From contig NZ_JAFHKK010000006.1 of the NCBI RefSeq assembly GCF_016937535.1, forward strand, positions 1 to 64,000: a DNA stretch of 64,000 nucleotides, read 5' to 3'. Position numbers and translations under genes: made by a program. Shown here piece after piece: positions 38,248 through 47,905 of the stretch (the first letter of the stretch is position 1; each line of letters opens with the position of its first letter). Below the pieces are notes generated by a model. The model saw only the letters and a program-made list of their open reading frames with translations. It made no database searches and was not told the origin of the DNA. The stretch comes from Sulfurospirillum tamanense (GTDB taxonomy: Bacteria > Campylobacterota > Campylobacteria > Campylobacterales > Campylobacteraceae).

Positions 38248-38268
38248 CCCTTTACATGTAAAGGGCTA
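38245..38268. terminator. 24-bp perfect palindrome between convergent genes, built on TTACATGTAA
   Basis: TAGCCC, TTTACATGTAAA and GGGCTA form a perfect 24-bp palindrome. It contains the stop codons of the small gene on the left (TAG) and of miaA on the right (TAA on the minus strand). As RNA it could fold into a hairpin in either direction and act as a bidirectional terminator. It is also the longest extension of the palindrome in the window. Confidence 0.6.
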
Positions 38269-39145
38269 TTTGCTCAAAAAGTGCATCAGCAGAATTTTTA
38301 ATAATCTCTTGTTTGAATTGCGTTTTGTTGAAAGTGCGTTGGCGTTTTGCTAGCTGCGTGGTGTGAATGCTAATCGCCTCTTGCATGGATTCATGGCTGC
38401 AATCCCCATCCAAATAAACCAACACTTCCTTAATTCCAATGGCCTTCATGCAAGCAGGTGTTCTACCGTAGCGTTTTTCAAGGGTACGCACTTCTTCTAC
38501 TAAGCCTTGATCCAACATGGCACTTGTGCGTTGTTTAATGCGCTCTTTGAGTATTTCTTTATCCATTTCTACTTCAAATAAAGGCAAATGTTCTATTAGG
38601 GGTGGTTTGCGGGTACGGGCCTGAAAAACGGTAGGAACCTCCCCTGTAGCATAGTACAGCTCTAGCCATTTTTCCAGACGGTAACGGTCAAATTTTTCAG
38701 TGCGGGCTGCAAATGCAGGGTCAAGGCTCTGGGCGAGGGTTTGCACCGCGGCAATATCTTCAAGCTCAGCATGAACACGGGCTTTCACAGAGGGCGAAAT
38801 GGGTGGCTTTTCGCTCATTCCCTCTAGCATTGCTTTGAGGTAAAAGCTTGTTCCTCCTACTAAAATAAGGGGGCTATGGTGTGCTAGGGCAAAAGCTTTT
38901 GCTTGGCAGTAAAGCTCAAAAAAGAGTGTCACATTAAAGGGGGTATCGGGCGTGATGACATCGATGCCAAAATGGGGCACATTGCCCCGTTCTTGTGGTG
39001 TGGGTTTGGCAGAGGCAATGTCAATTTCTTTATAAAGAGCCAAAGAGTCTACTGATAAAATAACACCCTTGTAGTGGTTAGCTAACGCTAACGCTAACGC
39101 TGTTTTACCTGAGGCTGTAGGCCCCAAAATAGCCACTTGTTTCAC
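38252..39145 (-). CDS. miaA: tRNA dimethylallyltransferase
   Basis: About 297 residues. Adds dimethylallyl to A37 of tRNAs reading UNN codons. P-loop GPTASGKTALALALA is at the N-terminus, followed by VDSLALYKEIDIASAKP, the DMAPP/tRNA segment LVGGTSFYLKAMLEG and GRTPACMKAIGIKEV. GTG 39145 is chosen because AAGG lies 6 nt upstream and it overlaps the upstream stop as GTGA; TTG 39151 is less likely. It is translationally coupled to the DadA-like gene. Confidence 0.93.
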   Translation of the reverse strand: MKQVAILGPTASGKTALALALANHYKGVILSVDSLALYKEIDIASAKPTPQERGNVPHFGIDVITPDTPFNVTLFFELYCQAKAFALAHHSPLILVGGTSFYLKAMLEGMSEKPPISPSVKARVHAELEDIAAVQTLAQSLDPAFAARTEKFDRYRLEKWLELYYATGEVPTVFQARTRKPPLIEHLPLFEVEMDKEILKERIKQRTSAMLDQGLVEEVRTLEKRYGRTPACMKAIGIKEVLVYLDGDCSHESMQEAISIHTTQLAKRQRTFNKTQFKQEIIKNSADALFEQIALYM

Positions 39146-40386
39146 AAACAACCTTGGTAAAATCCAGAAAACAAAAGCACGTCATCGCTTTGATGGTTTT
39201 CTAAATCCTCATCAATTAATCGCCCGATAATCTCTCCAAGGGCAGGTCCAAACGTCATGCCAAGCCATCCATACCCCATCCCATAGACCATATTGCGGTA
39301 CGTGCTATCGCGTCCAATAAGAGGCATATCATTTGGCGTAAGGGGGCGAAACCCTGCCCAGTAGCGGGGGTTTTGAAGTTCAAATTTCACGGTATGTGTT
39401 TTAAGGTTGGCAAGAATACTTTGCACACGTTTCATGTTAATGTCAGGATTTGATGTTCCAATTTCTAGCTTGGAGGTGAGGCGCATGTCATGTTGGCGTG
39501 GCGTGGCGATGATGAAAAGGTCATTAAACATGACACATTGTTTAGGTTTAATGCTCTCTTCCATCTCAAAGGTGATGTTGTAGCCTTTGGCGGGAATGAG
39601 CATTAAAGGGGTGCCAAGCTTGGCTGCAAGAGCGGTGTGATGTCCCGAAGCCAGAATAAAAGTATCTGCTTCATAAGTGCGTGTTTTGCTACGTGCGCTT
39701 TTAATCTGTTTTGGGCCAACGTCAAAATCTACAATCTCCTCGCCTGAAACAAAGCAGACGCCTTTGCGTACTAATAAGGCTTTGAGTTGCTCCATGAGGC
39801 GCCCTGGATCAAGGCGTCCGTTACGTTTGAGATGAATCACTCCTTCGATATTGGGTGCAACAAAGCCTAGCCGCTCTTTGGCAGAAGCATAATCCAATAC
39901 TTCATATTTACTAGAATCTGTAGCATGGCGAAGTTTTTCACGGTAGCTTTCAGCCTCAGTGAAGACAAGCATGACGCCATCGTGGTGAAAGTCAAAATCA
40001 AGGCCCTCTTCTTGGGTGAGACGATGGTAAGCTTGGATACTTTGTTCGCCGTAGCGTTCAAATAAAATTAACGTTTTTTTTAGGCGTGCGCGGGTAGTGC
40101 TGGCCATAAAGCGCACGAGCCAGCGGTAAAAATGCGGGTCAAGATTGGGGCGTAGTACGATGGGGCTTTTACCTTGAAGCATCAATTTGAGGGTCTTTGT
40201 GATGACGCCAGGCGCGGCCAAAGGAGCTTTTTCAAAGGCAGAAAGCAATCCTGCATTTCCAAAAGAGGGAGCACTGTTGGTGTCTGTTTGGTTGATGATG
40301 GTGACACGGTGCCCCTTGTTTGCCAGTGTATACGCACTTGTGAGCGCTGCGATTCCACCACCAATAATGACAACTGATTGGCCCAT
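39142..40386 (-). CDS. FAD-dependent D-amino-acid dehydrogenase (DadA-like)
   Basis: 414 residues of the DAO family. The N-terminal Rossmann motif VVIIGGGIAALTSAYTLANKGHRVTII binds FAD. PSFGNAGLLS and the C-terminal YWAGFRPLTPNDMPLIGRDS and GYGWLGMTFGPALG match DadA. It probably oxidises D-amino acids to keto acids and passes electrons to the quinone pool. ATG 40386 follows AAAGGA. The first 17 residues of the longer frame are rejected. No alanine racemase is nearby. Confidence 0.8.
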   Translation of the reverse strand: MGQSVVIIGGGIAALTSAYTLANKGHRVTIINQTDTNSAPSFGNAGLLSAFEKAPLAAPGVITKTLKLMLQGKSPIVLRPNLDPHFYRWLVRFMASTTRARLKKTLILFERYGEQSIQAYHRLTQEEGLDFDFHHDGVMLVFTEAESYREKLRHATDSSKYEVLDYASAKERLGFVAPNIEGVIHLKRNGRLDPGRLMEQLKALLVRKGVCFVSGEEIVDFDVGPKQIKSARSKTRTYEADTFILASGHHTALAAKLGTPLMLIPAKGYNITFEMEESIKPKQCVMFNDLFIIATPRQHDMRLTSKLEIGTSNPDINMKRVQSILANLKTHTVKFELQNPRYWAGFRPLTPNDMPLIGRDSTYRNMVYGMGYGWLGMTFGPALGEIIGRLIDEDLENHQSDDVLLFSGFYQGCL

Positions 40387-40511
40387 AATGTTCCTTTTCG
40401 GCTTTACATGTAAAGGAATTATACCAAGCTTTCTCAAAACAGCTTTTACGTACCCTAAAAACCCTAAAAAATGCTACTATTTCGTGACATATTTGGGGCA
40501 AGGAGTGGGTA

Positions 40512-42209
40512 ATGGTGTGGTGGCAGATTGCGTTACTGGTTATTGTGTTTGGGCTCGTTCAGTTGTTTATTTATGACAAATATGTTCAACGCAAGTCGTC
40601 TTTGTTGATTAATTACCCAGTTTTGGCGCGCATGCGGTACGTGTTTGAATTACTCAGAGAACCTTTGCGTCAGTATTTTGCTGAAGAGACCTTTTATGAG
40701 TCGCGGGATAAGGTCGAATGGGTTTATAAAGCCGCTAAGGATAGAAACCTTTTTCTCTCCTTCTCAGTCGCACAACCTTTTAGCGGGAGTCGGTTTATTA
40801 TCAAAAATGCTAACAGGGTATTAAACACCGAAGAAGTGAGTGAAGATTTTTCGCAAACCTTTGGGAAGGAGTGTCAGATACCCTACGTGAGCCCTTCAGT
40901 CATTGTGCGATCAGCCATGAGTGATGGTGCTCTTAGCCCTGAAGCAACCCGCTCTTTTGCGATGGGTGCTTTAAAGGGAAAATTTCCCGTTAATACAGGC
41001 GAGGGTGGTTTGACGTCTAATTATTTTTTTACCCATCGTCCCACCAGTGAGCGTTTAGCCTACCTTGAAAGTCTGGAAGGCACCGCCCTTCAAAAAGGGC
41101 TTTACCGTCTTGTTAAAAAACTCTTTAACGGGGCGATTGCTTCACGTTTATACCGAAAGCTTGCCCTTGCAGGAACAAAAGCCAAAGATAGCTTTATTCT
41201 TGATACTGATTCGCTTTTGTTGTACCGCATTAATTGGAGCGCTCCTTTGGAGGTGTTTCCTAAAACAGTTCCCGAAGACATTCCTGATATTGTGTTGCAA
41301 ATTGGCTCAGGGTTGTACGGCGTGCGCAAAGAAGACCACAGTTTTGACCCCCAGCGCTACGAAAAAGTGATGCGCTTTTGCAAGATGACGGAAGTAAAAA
41401 TTGCCCAAGGGGCAAAACAAACGGGTGGAAAAATCATAAGTGAAAAAGTCACAGATGATGTCGCCTACTACCGTGGTGTGGAAGCAGGGAAAGACTTGAT
41501 GAGCCCAAACCGTTTTCCTTATGCCAACACTCTGGAGGAACTTTTGGGTTTTGTTGCAACACTTAAAGAGATTTCAAAAAAGCCTGTGGGAATTAAGATT
41601 GTTATCTCTGATGTGGAGCAACTGGATGATTTGATGGTGGCCATTAAAGGGCGCAAAGGTGCAGGTGGTGCTATTCCCGATTTTATCACCGTAGACGGAG
41701 GAGACGGCGGAAGCGCTACCGCTCCTTTGGAGCTTATGGAGAGCGTGGGGTTGAGCCTTATTAATTCTTTGTATTTGTTGGATTTTTATTTGCGTATGCA
41801 CCAACTTCGCGACAAGATAAAAATCATTGGCAGTGGAAAAATCCTCACCCCAGATGATGTGGCAATTGCCCTTTGTATGGGGGCAGACATGGTGGGGATT
41901 GCTAGGGGATTTATGATGAGTGGCGGATGCATTCGTGCGCGCCATTGTTCGGGTGCAGAGGGTAAAAAATGCCCCGTGGGTATGGCAACACAAGACAGAA
42001 AAAAACGTCTTTCTTATTTGGTGTTGCAAAAATCTCACCACATTGCTAACTACCATAGGCAACTCCTTCAAGGGCTTCGAACGATTTTGGCCGTAACGGG
42101 TGAAGCGCACATCTCAAAGCTTTCACGAAAACACCTTGCTTTTCGAGATGTGCGTGGCGAGCTTTTTTTTGATGTTGACACCTATTTCCAAAATAAGTTA
42201 CATGTATAG
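40512..42209 (+). CDS. Membrane-anchored FMN-binding glutamate-synthase-like protein
   Basis: 565 residues. One N-terminal membrane helix (WWQIALLVIVFGLVQLFIY) is followed by a glutamate synthase FMN-barrel domain: GALKGKFPVNTGEGGLTSNYF, VGIKIVISDVEQLDDL, FITVDGGDGGSATAPLELME, IIGSGKILTPDDVAIALCMGAD and RHCSGAEGKKCPVGMAT, which carries Fe-S cysteines. There is no amidotransferase or GltD. This family is common and its substrate is unsettled. AAGGAG precedes ATG 40512. It is a different subgroup from the protein at 9708. Confidence 0.8.
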   Translation: MVWWQIALLVIVFGLVQLFIYDKYVQRKSSLLINYPVLARMRYVFELLREPLRQYFAEETFYESRDKVEWVYKAAKDRNLFLSFSVAQPFSGSRFIIKNANRVLNTEEVSEDFSQTFGKECQIPYVSPSVIVRSAMSDGALSPEATRSFAMGALKGKFPVNTGEGGLTSNYFFTHRPTSERLAYLESLEGTALQKGLYRLVKKLFNGAIASRLYRKLALAGTKAKDSFILDTDSLLLYRINWSAPLEVFPKTVPEDIPDIVLQIGSGLYGVRKEDHSFDPQRYEKVMRFCKMTEVKIAQGAKQTGGKIISEKVTDDVAYYRGVEAGKDLMSPNRFPYANTLEELLGFVATLKEISKKPVGIKIVISDVEQLDDLMVAIKGRKGAGGAIPDFITVDGGDGGSATAPLELMESVGLSLINSLYLLDFYLRMHQLRDKIKIIGSGKILTPDDVAIALCMGADMVGIARGFMMSGGCIRARHCSGAEGKKCPVGMATQDRKKRLSYLVLQKSHHIANYHRQLLQGLRTILAVTGEAHISKLSRKHLAFRDVRGELFFDVDTYFQNKLHV

Positions 42210-42290
42210 ATTCTTTACATGTAAAGCGATAATCTTTGTCTAATGCGCAATCGGGTAGAATCAAGGTTTATTAATTTTCAAAGGAGTGAT

Positions 42291-43166
42291 GTGGAACGTT
42301 TTATGAGGGTGCTTAAAGATATTAATGAGCTTATTATGTTCAAGCATTCAGTGTTTGCACTTCCTTTTATTTTTGTAGCAATGATTGTGGCAAGTCATGT
42401 GCAAAATGGGTCGGTGTGGTTTGGTTGGAAACTTCTCTTTTTTGGGCTCATAGCTGCCGTGAGCGCGCGTAATTTTGCCATGGGATTTAACCGCTACGCA
42501 GACCGTGACATCGACAAAGGCAACCCGCGCACTGCTTCGCGCCCCAGTGTGGATGGACGCATTGGTGTGCGCAATATGCAGCTTTTCATTGCCTTTAATG
42601 GAGGGATTTTTGTGTTGAGTGCGTGGTTGATTAATCCTTTGGCTTTTTATCTCAGTGTTCCTATTTTGTGTGTCCTTGGCGGGTATTCACTCTTTAAACG
42701 CTTTAGCCCTTTGGCGCATTTGGTACTGGGGCTTTCCTTGGGTCTTGCGCCTATTGCGGGAGTGGTGGCGGTCAGTGAGTATATTCCCTTGTGGGCAGGA
42801 TTGCTCTCTTTAGGGGTTGTGTTTTGGGTGGCGGGATTTGATTTACTTTATGCGTTGCAAGACATGGAGTACGACAAGGCAAACAAGCTTCACTCCATCC
42901 CTTCTCATTTTGGCAAAGAGGCTACTTTTTTTATCTCTAAATTATTTCACACACTAGCGGTGCTGTTTTGGGCGCTTTTTGGGTGGGCTGTTGGGCTTGG
43001 GGTGCTTGGGTGGTTGGGTGTGATTGCGTGCGCGGCTATTTTGGCTCAAGAACACCGCATTGTGGCGCGGGATTTTAGTAAAATCGATCGCGCCTTTTTT
43101 ACTCTCAATGGCTATCTTGGCATCTTGTTTTTTTGTTTTGTCTTTTTGGACAGACTAGGAGCTTAA
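42291..43166 (+). CDS. mqnP: UbiA-family prenyltransferase, probably MqnP
   Basis: 291 residues and about eight membrane helices. Aspartate-rich motif 1 is NRYADRDIDKGNPRTASRP and motif 2 is DLLYALQDMEYDKANKLHSIP. It attaches a polyprenyl chain to an aromatic ring. Campylobacterota make menaquinone by the futalosine route, so MqnP is the likely role rather than UbiA. GTG 42291 is chosen because AAAGGAG lies 5 nt upstream; the longer frame has none. Confidence 0.83.
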   Translation: MERFMRVLKDINELIMFKHSVFALPFIFVAMIVASHVQNGSVWFGWKLLFFGLIAAVSARNFAMGFNRYADRDIDKGNPRTASRPSVDGRIGVRNMQLFIAFNGGIFVLSAWLINPLAFYLSVPILCVLGGYSLFKRFSPLAHLVLGLSLGLAPIAGVVAVSEYIPLWAGLLSLGVVFWVAGFDLLYALQDMEYDKANKLHSIPSHFGKEATFFISKLFHTLAVLFWALFGWAVGLGVLGWLGVIACAAILAQEHRIVARDFSKIDRAFFTLNGYLGILFFCFVFLDRLGA

Positions 43167-43167
43167 A

Positions 43168-43689
43168 ATGCCACGCCTTGTTAATGCCCCTTTAAAAATT
43201 GCCTTTGAGCCTGTTGTTGATGAAGCCCTTTACATCAAAGAGTTTGAAAAACTCTCTTTTAGTGATGAAGATCCTGTGGGGCAATGGTTGAAAATTGCCA
43301 AGGCGCGAGGAGAAACAGGGGAAAGTGACCCAGTGCTCCTGACGCTCATGGTGGAGCTTCACCGAAAAATCGATTCTTTAGGCGCTTACGTGCGCAATGA
43401 ACAGACCCAGTACCTTGCTTTGGCCAAACACGCAGAGATTGACCAAATTGGGTTTGAGTATTTTCACCTGGAAGTTCCTGTTTTGGAAACGGGAAAGCGT
43501 TATTACGGTAGGATTTTGATGCCGGTATTCCCCAAGCGGGAATTCCCCCTTTTTTTTGAAGCAGAGGGCAAAGATTTGGCTAAAATGGTGCGATTGCATG
43601 AGGGTGATGAGAGCGATTGGAACGCCTATGTTATGGCGCGCGAACGGATAATGATACGACAAATAAAGGCGAAACGCGATGGATTTTGA
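43168..43689 (+). CDS. Hypothetical soluble protein, possibly PilZ-like
   Basis: 173 residues. The C-terminal half (GFEYFHLEVPVLETGKRYYGRILMPVFPKREFPLFFEAEG) has the alternating strands of a small beta barrel, as in PilZ-type proteins, but the c-di-GMP residues RxxxR and DxSxxG are not evident. The N-terminal half is helical. It starts 1 nt after mqnP and overlaps the next gene by 11 nt, so it belongs to the same transcript. No function assigned. Confidence 0.6.
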   Translation: MPRLVNAPLKIAFEPVVDEALYIKEFEKLSFSDEDPVGQWLKIAKARGETGESDPVLLTLMVELHRKIDSLGAYVRNEQTQYLALAKHAEIDQIGFEYFHLEVPVLETGKRYYGRILMPVFPKREFPLFFEAEGKDLAKMVRLHEGDESDWNAYVMARERIMIRQIKAKRDGF

Positions 43690-44185
43690 CCTTTTAGTGT
43701 ATGCGGGTATTGGGGCATTGTTGCTTCTTATTTTTTTAATGGTCTATTTTAAAGACAGTGAAAGTGCACAAAAATTCTCAAAATTTGAACGCATGGTAGA
43801 AGAGTTAATGCAACAAAACCACCAATTGCGTCGTGAAATGCTAGAGCAAAATAAACAGATAAAAGCCAAAGAAGCGGCATTTGAAGAGTATTTTCACAAA
43901 CGTGTACAAGAAGAGATTAACACCAATGTGATGCCACTGCTTAACTCTTTGCGCGAGATTGAAAACATCATGCAAAACTTTCAAGAAGAGCAACAAGATA
44001 GGCTTAGTTCTCTAGAGGAACGCACTAAAACGATTAACCGCTTTGCTGCTCCTTCGGCTACCTCTAACGAAAAACAAGTGATTACCCTATTTAAAGAGGG
44101 CAAAAAAGAGCACGAGATTGCCAAAGAATTGCGACTTGGTCTTGGTGAGGTGCAGTTTATTTTGAAGATGAATTACCTCAAATGA
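43679..44185 (+). CDS. Membrane-anchored coiled-coil protein with C-terminal HTH-like segment
   Basis: 168 residues. A membrane helix (about 5-24) is followed by a long coiled coil (about 30-125). The end, NEKQVITLFKEGKKEHEIAKELRLGLGEVQFILKM, resembles the helix-turn-helix tail of DUF6115/DUF2802-type proteins, which often neighbour flagellar genes. It overlaps both neighbours (11 nt and 4 nt). Function unknown; a scaffold role is only a guess. Confidence 0.65.
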   Translation: MDFDLLVYAGIGALLLLIFLMVYFKDSESAQKFSKFERMVEELMQQNHQLRREMLEQNKQIKAKEAAFEEYFHKRVQEEINTNVMPLLNSLREIENIMQNFQEEQQDRLSSLEERTKTINRFAAPSATSNEKQVITLFKEGKKEHEIAKELRLGLGEVQFILKMNYLK

Positions 44186-44883
44186 TACACTCCTCATGGG
44201 AGCCAGTCCTCAAAAAAGCGTATAGAGCACTTTCGCCTGATTATCGTGCTTTTTTAGAAAAAAAAGAGGGATACTTTCCTGTGGATTTTTTAGCGGCGTT
44301 TGGCTCTCTTTCGCGGGCTAACACTAAAGCTATTTTGTTTGGACAAGACCCCTATCCTAGGCGTGAAAGTGCTATTGGGTATGCGTTTATTGATGGGGCA
44401 GTGGAGGGGTTGTTTTCACCTTCTGGGTTTTCAAAACCAGTAAACCGTGCCACAAGTTTGCGCAATTTTCTTAAAATGCAACTGCTAGCTCAAGGGCTTT
44501 TATCGCCCGATAATCTCTCTCAATCAGCGATTTCTAACGTAGACAAACAGGGGTTGATTGGCACTATGGAAACGTTGCGCCAAAACTTTGAACATGAGGG
44601 AATTTTGCTTTTAAATACGGCATTAATCTTTACATGTAAAGAAGAAACATCTTTACATGTAAAGATGTTTAAGCCTTTCATGCAAGCTCTTTTGAGCGAG
44701 CTCTCAGGAGATAATAAAGAGTTGATTTTGTTTGGAAATTTAGCCAAAGAGGTGGAAAAGCTTTTACCAACCTCGCACGGCTACACGCTGATTAAAACCC
44801 TGCACCCTTACAACATTGGATTTATCCATGATGCAAAGGTGCAGGCGTATTTTGCTCCAAAGCGCCTTTTGGAAAAGCGCTAG
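44182..44883 (+). CDS. Uracil-DNA-glycosylase-superfamily protein
   Basis: 233 residues. FGQDPYP matches motif A of family 1 uracil-DNA glycosylase (GQDPYH, with the catalytic Asp) but with Pro for His. [10 protein letters not shown] matches the strand carrying the uracil-binding Asn. The last motif reads HPYNIGF instead of HPSPLS, so the DNA-intercalating loop differs. Base specificity is therefore uncertain. Two TTACATGTAA copies (44630 and 44653) read FTCK and LHVK within 12 residues. Overlaps the preceding gene by 4 nt. Confidence 0.72.
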   Translation: MIHSSWEPVLKKAYRALSPDYRAFLEKKEGYFPVDFLAAFGSLSRANTKAILFGQDPYPRRESAIGYAFIDGAVEGLFSPSGFSKPVNRATSLRNFLKMQLLAQGLLSPDNLSQSAISNVDKQGLIGTMETLRQNFEHEGILLLNTALIFTCKEETSLHVKMFKPFMQALLSELSGDNKELILFGNLAKEVEKLLPTSHGYTLIKTLHPYNIGFIHDAKVQAYFAPKRLLEKR

Positions 44884-46301
44884 AGTTTCTCTTTTTTCTT
44901 CTCTTCCACCATTTGGTCTAGCAAGACAAAGAGTTTAGCACTCGCCTCCTCGGCTTGCTTAAAGCGGTTAACAAATGTGTGCATATTGTCCATAGTATAG
45001 CCATTGGTAGCACTTTGGACGTTATGATTAATGTATTCGTGGACAGCAAGGTGAGGCTCATGGATGAGCCCGTAAGCTCTGGTTTCCTCAAAGCGCTCTT
45101 TTCCTGTGTTTGTATACCATTTTGCAAAGCGACATGCAGTTGCTTCGATTTGTTCTTTATCGCACCGTTCATTAATGACGCAATTGTATGCATTAATTTT
45201 GTAAACAATATGATCAAGTTTTGCAAGAATGGTAAAGGTTTTGTTTTCCATACTGTAAGAGATGGCGGCCGTGTGGTTGGCATTGACGTTGAAATTATTT
45301 AATGTTTCCTCAAACTTCACAACATTTGTTCCTGCTGTTTCGGCAATGCCGTTAATGCGGTCAGAGTTGGCATTGATTTCATTGGTTTCTTGTTGCAAGG
45401 TTTGGATGGTGATGGAGATTTCTTGGGTCGCTTTTTGGGTGCGCTCAGCCAATTTGCGCACTTCATCAGCTACAACGGCAAATCCGCGTCCGTGTTCACC
45501 TGCGCGTGCGGCTTCGATGGCGGCATTGAGGGCTAAAAGGTTTGTTTGGTCAGCAATGTCTTTAATGAGGCTCACCACGGAAGAGATTTCGGCAGTGCGT
45601 TCACTAAGGCTCTTGATGGCTTCATCGGTGCGCGCAATGAGTTGTGTGAGCTCTTGCACATCACTAGCTAGCGCGTTGACCGTAGAGAGGCTCTCGTTGG
45701 ATCTTCTTGCGGTGTCCGTTGCTGTTTCGGTGATGCGAGCCATCTCTTCGATGCTGTAGGTCAAATCTGCCTGCACATTTTCAATGCCTGCATTTCCGTT
45801 GCCCAATTGTCCGAATTTTTCTGAAAGCACACCGCGCACTTTTCCTTTTTGTCCTGCATGAATACCTTCAACACCTTTAGTGAAAGCTTTGGCATTGTTG
45901 GCAAAAAGGCCACGAAACCCTTCGTTAAAAAGATTACGGTACGCCTTGCCTTCGCTGGCCGCTTTAACGGAAGTGTTGGCTTCACGCTGGAGAGCTTCGA
46001 CTTGATCAAGAAGATCGTTGATAGCCCACGCCACCTTACCTAGAGGCTTTTTTGGGTCAATATCTACGATACGAGGTTCGAGATTGCCATTGGCGGCTTC
46101 TTGGGTGACAGCAAGTATTTTTTCATAAATATCCGCGTCTACTTCCATTTTTTTGGTCGAACCAAAAAACCCTCCTGCAAAAAGACCAAGGGCTAAGGTT
46201 CCTCCAAGAAGAGCGTCGCCCCCTAAGGTGCTAAACCCAAAAACAAGAGCCAAAACACCAAGGAGTTTAGGATCGTTGAAGCGCATTAACAAGCTGGTCA
46301 T
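44880..46301 (-). CDS. cetA: CetA-like energy-taxis receptor with CZB domain
   Basis: 473 residues. Two short N-terminal membrane helices (about 13-30 and 32-47) with almost no periplasmic loop, then a cytoplasmic HAMP-like stretch and an intact signalling hairpin ([39 protein letters not shown]). The C-terminus has [20 protein letters not shown] and PHLAVHE of a CZB domain. With no sensor domain of its own it should rely on the PAS protein encoded just upstream, as CetA relies on CetB in C. jejuni. ATG 46301 follows AAGGAG and overlaps cetB by 35 nt. Confidence 0.82.
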   Translation of the reverse strand: MTSLLMRFNDPKLLGVLALVFGFSTLGGDALLGGTLALGLFAGGFFGSTKKMEVDADIYEKILAVTQEAANGNLEPRIVDIDPKKPLGKVAWAINDLLDQVEALQREANTSVKAASEGKAYRNLFNEGFRGLFANNAKAFTKGVEGIHAGQKGKVRGVLSEKFGQLGNGNAGIENVQADLTYSIEEMARITETATDTARRSNESLSTVNALASDVQELTQLIARTDEAIKSLSERTAEISSVVSLIKDIADQTNLLALNAAIEAARAGEHGRGFAVVADEVRKLAERTQKATQEISITIQTLQQETNEINANSDRINGIAETAGTNVVKFEETLNNFNVNANHTAAISYSMENKTFTILAKLDHIVYKINAYNCVINERCDKEQIEATACRFAKWYTNTGKERFEETRAYGLIHEPHLAVHEYINHNVQSATNGYTMDNMHTFVNRFKQAEEASAKLFVLLDQMVEEKKKEKL

Positions 46302-46779
46302 AGCTCACTCCTTTTGTGTTAAGTAATTGTTTCATGTGGGCTTCTGCAGCTTCAATACCACCGCTTTTTTCTTTAGCAAGGAGCTCCTGATAAAGCGGGA
46401 TAATGGCTTGCAGTGCTTTTGGGTTGGGTTTTCGGCGCACGGAGTAGTACCCAACAGTAGTGCCATTGCGATCAAGAGAAGCCGTCACATTGGCAAAAAC
46501 CCAATAATAGGACCCATCAAAGCTCATGTTTTTCACATAGGCAAAAATTTCCTCTTTGTTTTTGATGCGTTCCCAGAGTAGTTTGAAGATATAACGAGGC
46601 ATGTCAGGATGTCTGACAATGCTGTGGGGCTTGCCGAGTATTTCTTGTTCGGTGGCGCCAACAATTTCAATAAAGGGGAGATTACAATAGGTGATGCGAC
46701 CATGGGTGTCGGTCTTGGAAACCAAGAAGGCGTCATCCCTGACTTGTCGCTCCGTGCTGGTTGGAGTAGGACGTTTCAT
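46267..46779 (-). CDS. cetB: CetB-like PAS protein for energy taxis
   Basis: 170 residues, a single PAS domain of the Aer type: [46 protein letters not shown] and [20 protein letters not shown]. In C. jejuni CetB binds FAD and passes redox state to CetA. Cytoplasmic. The nearest AAAGGA is 11 nt from ATG 46779, a long spacing, and no other in-frame start is available. The gene is followed by cetA with overlap, supporting a two-protein receptor. Confidence 0.82.
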   Translation of the reverse strand: MKRPTPTSTERQVRDDAFLVSKTDTHGRITYCNLPFIEIVGATEQEILGKPHSIVRHPDMPRYIFKLLWERIKNKEEIFAYVKNMSFDGSYYWVFANVTASLDRNGTTVGYYSVRRKPNPKALQAIIPLYQELLAKEKSGGIEAAEAHMKQLLNTKGVSYDQLVNALQRS

Positions 46780-46936
46780 GATAAAATTATTCCTTTGATA
46801 AAAATATAAATATAAACAGTCAATTGTAGCTTTGGCAGGATTAAAAGGTGCTTTACTCCAGGCCTAATGGCAAAAATCTTAGGTATAATGCAAAAAAATT
46901 GCGCTAAGCTTTTGAAAAAGAGAACAAAGGTGGAGT

Positions 46937-47905
46937 ATGTTAATTGATGGTCATGGAAGAGAAGTAAGCTATTTAAGGGTCTCTGTTACGGAACGGTGCA
47001 ATTTTCGGTGTCAATATTGCATGCCAGAGAAGCCATTTTCTTGGGTGCCCAAAGAGAAGTTATTGAGTTTTGAAGAACTGTTTTTGTTTATCAAAGTGGC
47101 GATTGATGAGGGGATTAAAAAAATTCGCATCACGGGCGGTGAACCGCTTTTGCGCCACGGACTGGACGAGTTTATTGGGATGATTAATGCTTATAAAAGT
47201 GGCCTAGACATTGCACTGACAACCAACGGTTTTTTACTCGCAGACGTAGCCCAAAAGCTTTATGATGCGGGATTAAAGCGGGTGAATATTTCACTGGATT
47301 CACTGAAGCCTGAAGTGGCAAAACAAGTGGCTCAAAAAGAGGTCCTTGGACGCGTTCTTGGAGGCATTGAAGCTGCCCGTTTGGCAGGTATACATGTAAA
47401 GATTAATACCGTGCCTATGCGGGGTATTAATGACACAGAACTGCTTGACATTATGGAATACGCTAAAGCCCGCAATATGCCCATTCGGTTTATCGAGTAC
47501 ATGGAAAACCACCATGCCAATCCTGACCTTAAGGGCCTTAAGTCTGAGGAGATAAAAGCCATTATTGGCACCAAATATGCCTTTGAAGAGATGGGACGTC
47601 AGGGTGCTAGCCCCGCACAACTCTACCGCCTAGAAGACGGGTACGTCTTTGGCATCATCGACCCGCACAAGCACGATTTTTGCGAAACCTGTAACCGCAT
47701 TCGTTTGACCGCAGAGGGAATGCTCATTCCGTGTTTGTATTTTGATGAAGCCATGAGCATTAAAGACGCGGTACGCAAGGGTGATGTGGCAGGCGCCGCA
47801 GAAGTACTGCGCACGGTGCTTGCGAATAAACCTGAAAAAAACCGCTGGAGCGAAGACCAAGAAAACCAAAGCAGTGACCGCGCCTTTTACCAAACGGGAG
47901 GCTAG
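46937..47905 (+). CDS. moaA: GTP 3',8-cyclase MoaA
   Basis: 322 residues. A radical SAM enzyme for the first step of molybdenum cofactor synthesis. N-terminal 4Fe-4S motif [13 protein letters not shown] region [11 protein letters not shown], and the second cluster [18 protein letters not shown] near the C-terminus. AAAGGTGGAG precedes the ATG. A promoter TATAAT lies at 46884-46889. Confidence 0.96.
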   Translation: MLIDGHGREVSYLRVSVTERCNFRCQYCMPEKPFSWVPKEKLLSFEELFLFIKVAIDEGIKKIRITGGEPLLRHGLDEFIGMINAYKSGLDIALTTNGFLLADVAQKLYDAGLKRVNISLDSLKPEVAKQVAQKEVLGRVLGGIEAARLAGIHVKINTVPMRGINDTELLDIMEYAKARNMPIRFIEYMENHHANPDLKGLKSEEIKAIIGTKYAFEEMGRQGASPAQLYRLEDGYVFGIIDPHKHDFCETCNRIRLTAEGMLIPCLYFDEAMSIKDAVRKGDVAGAAEVLRTVLANKPEKNRWSEDQENQSSDRAFYQTGG

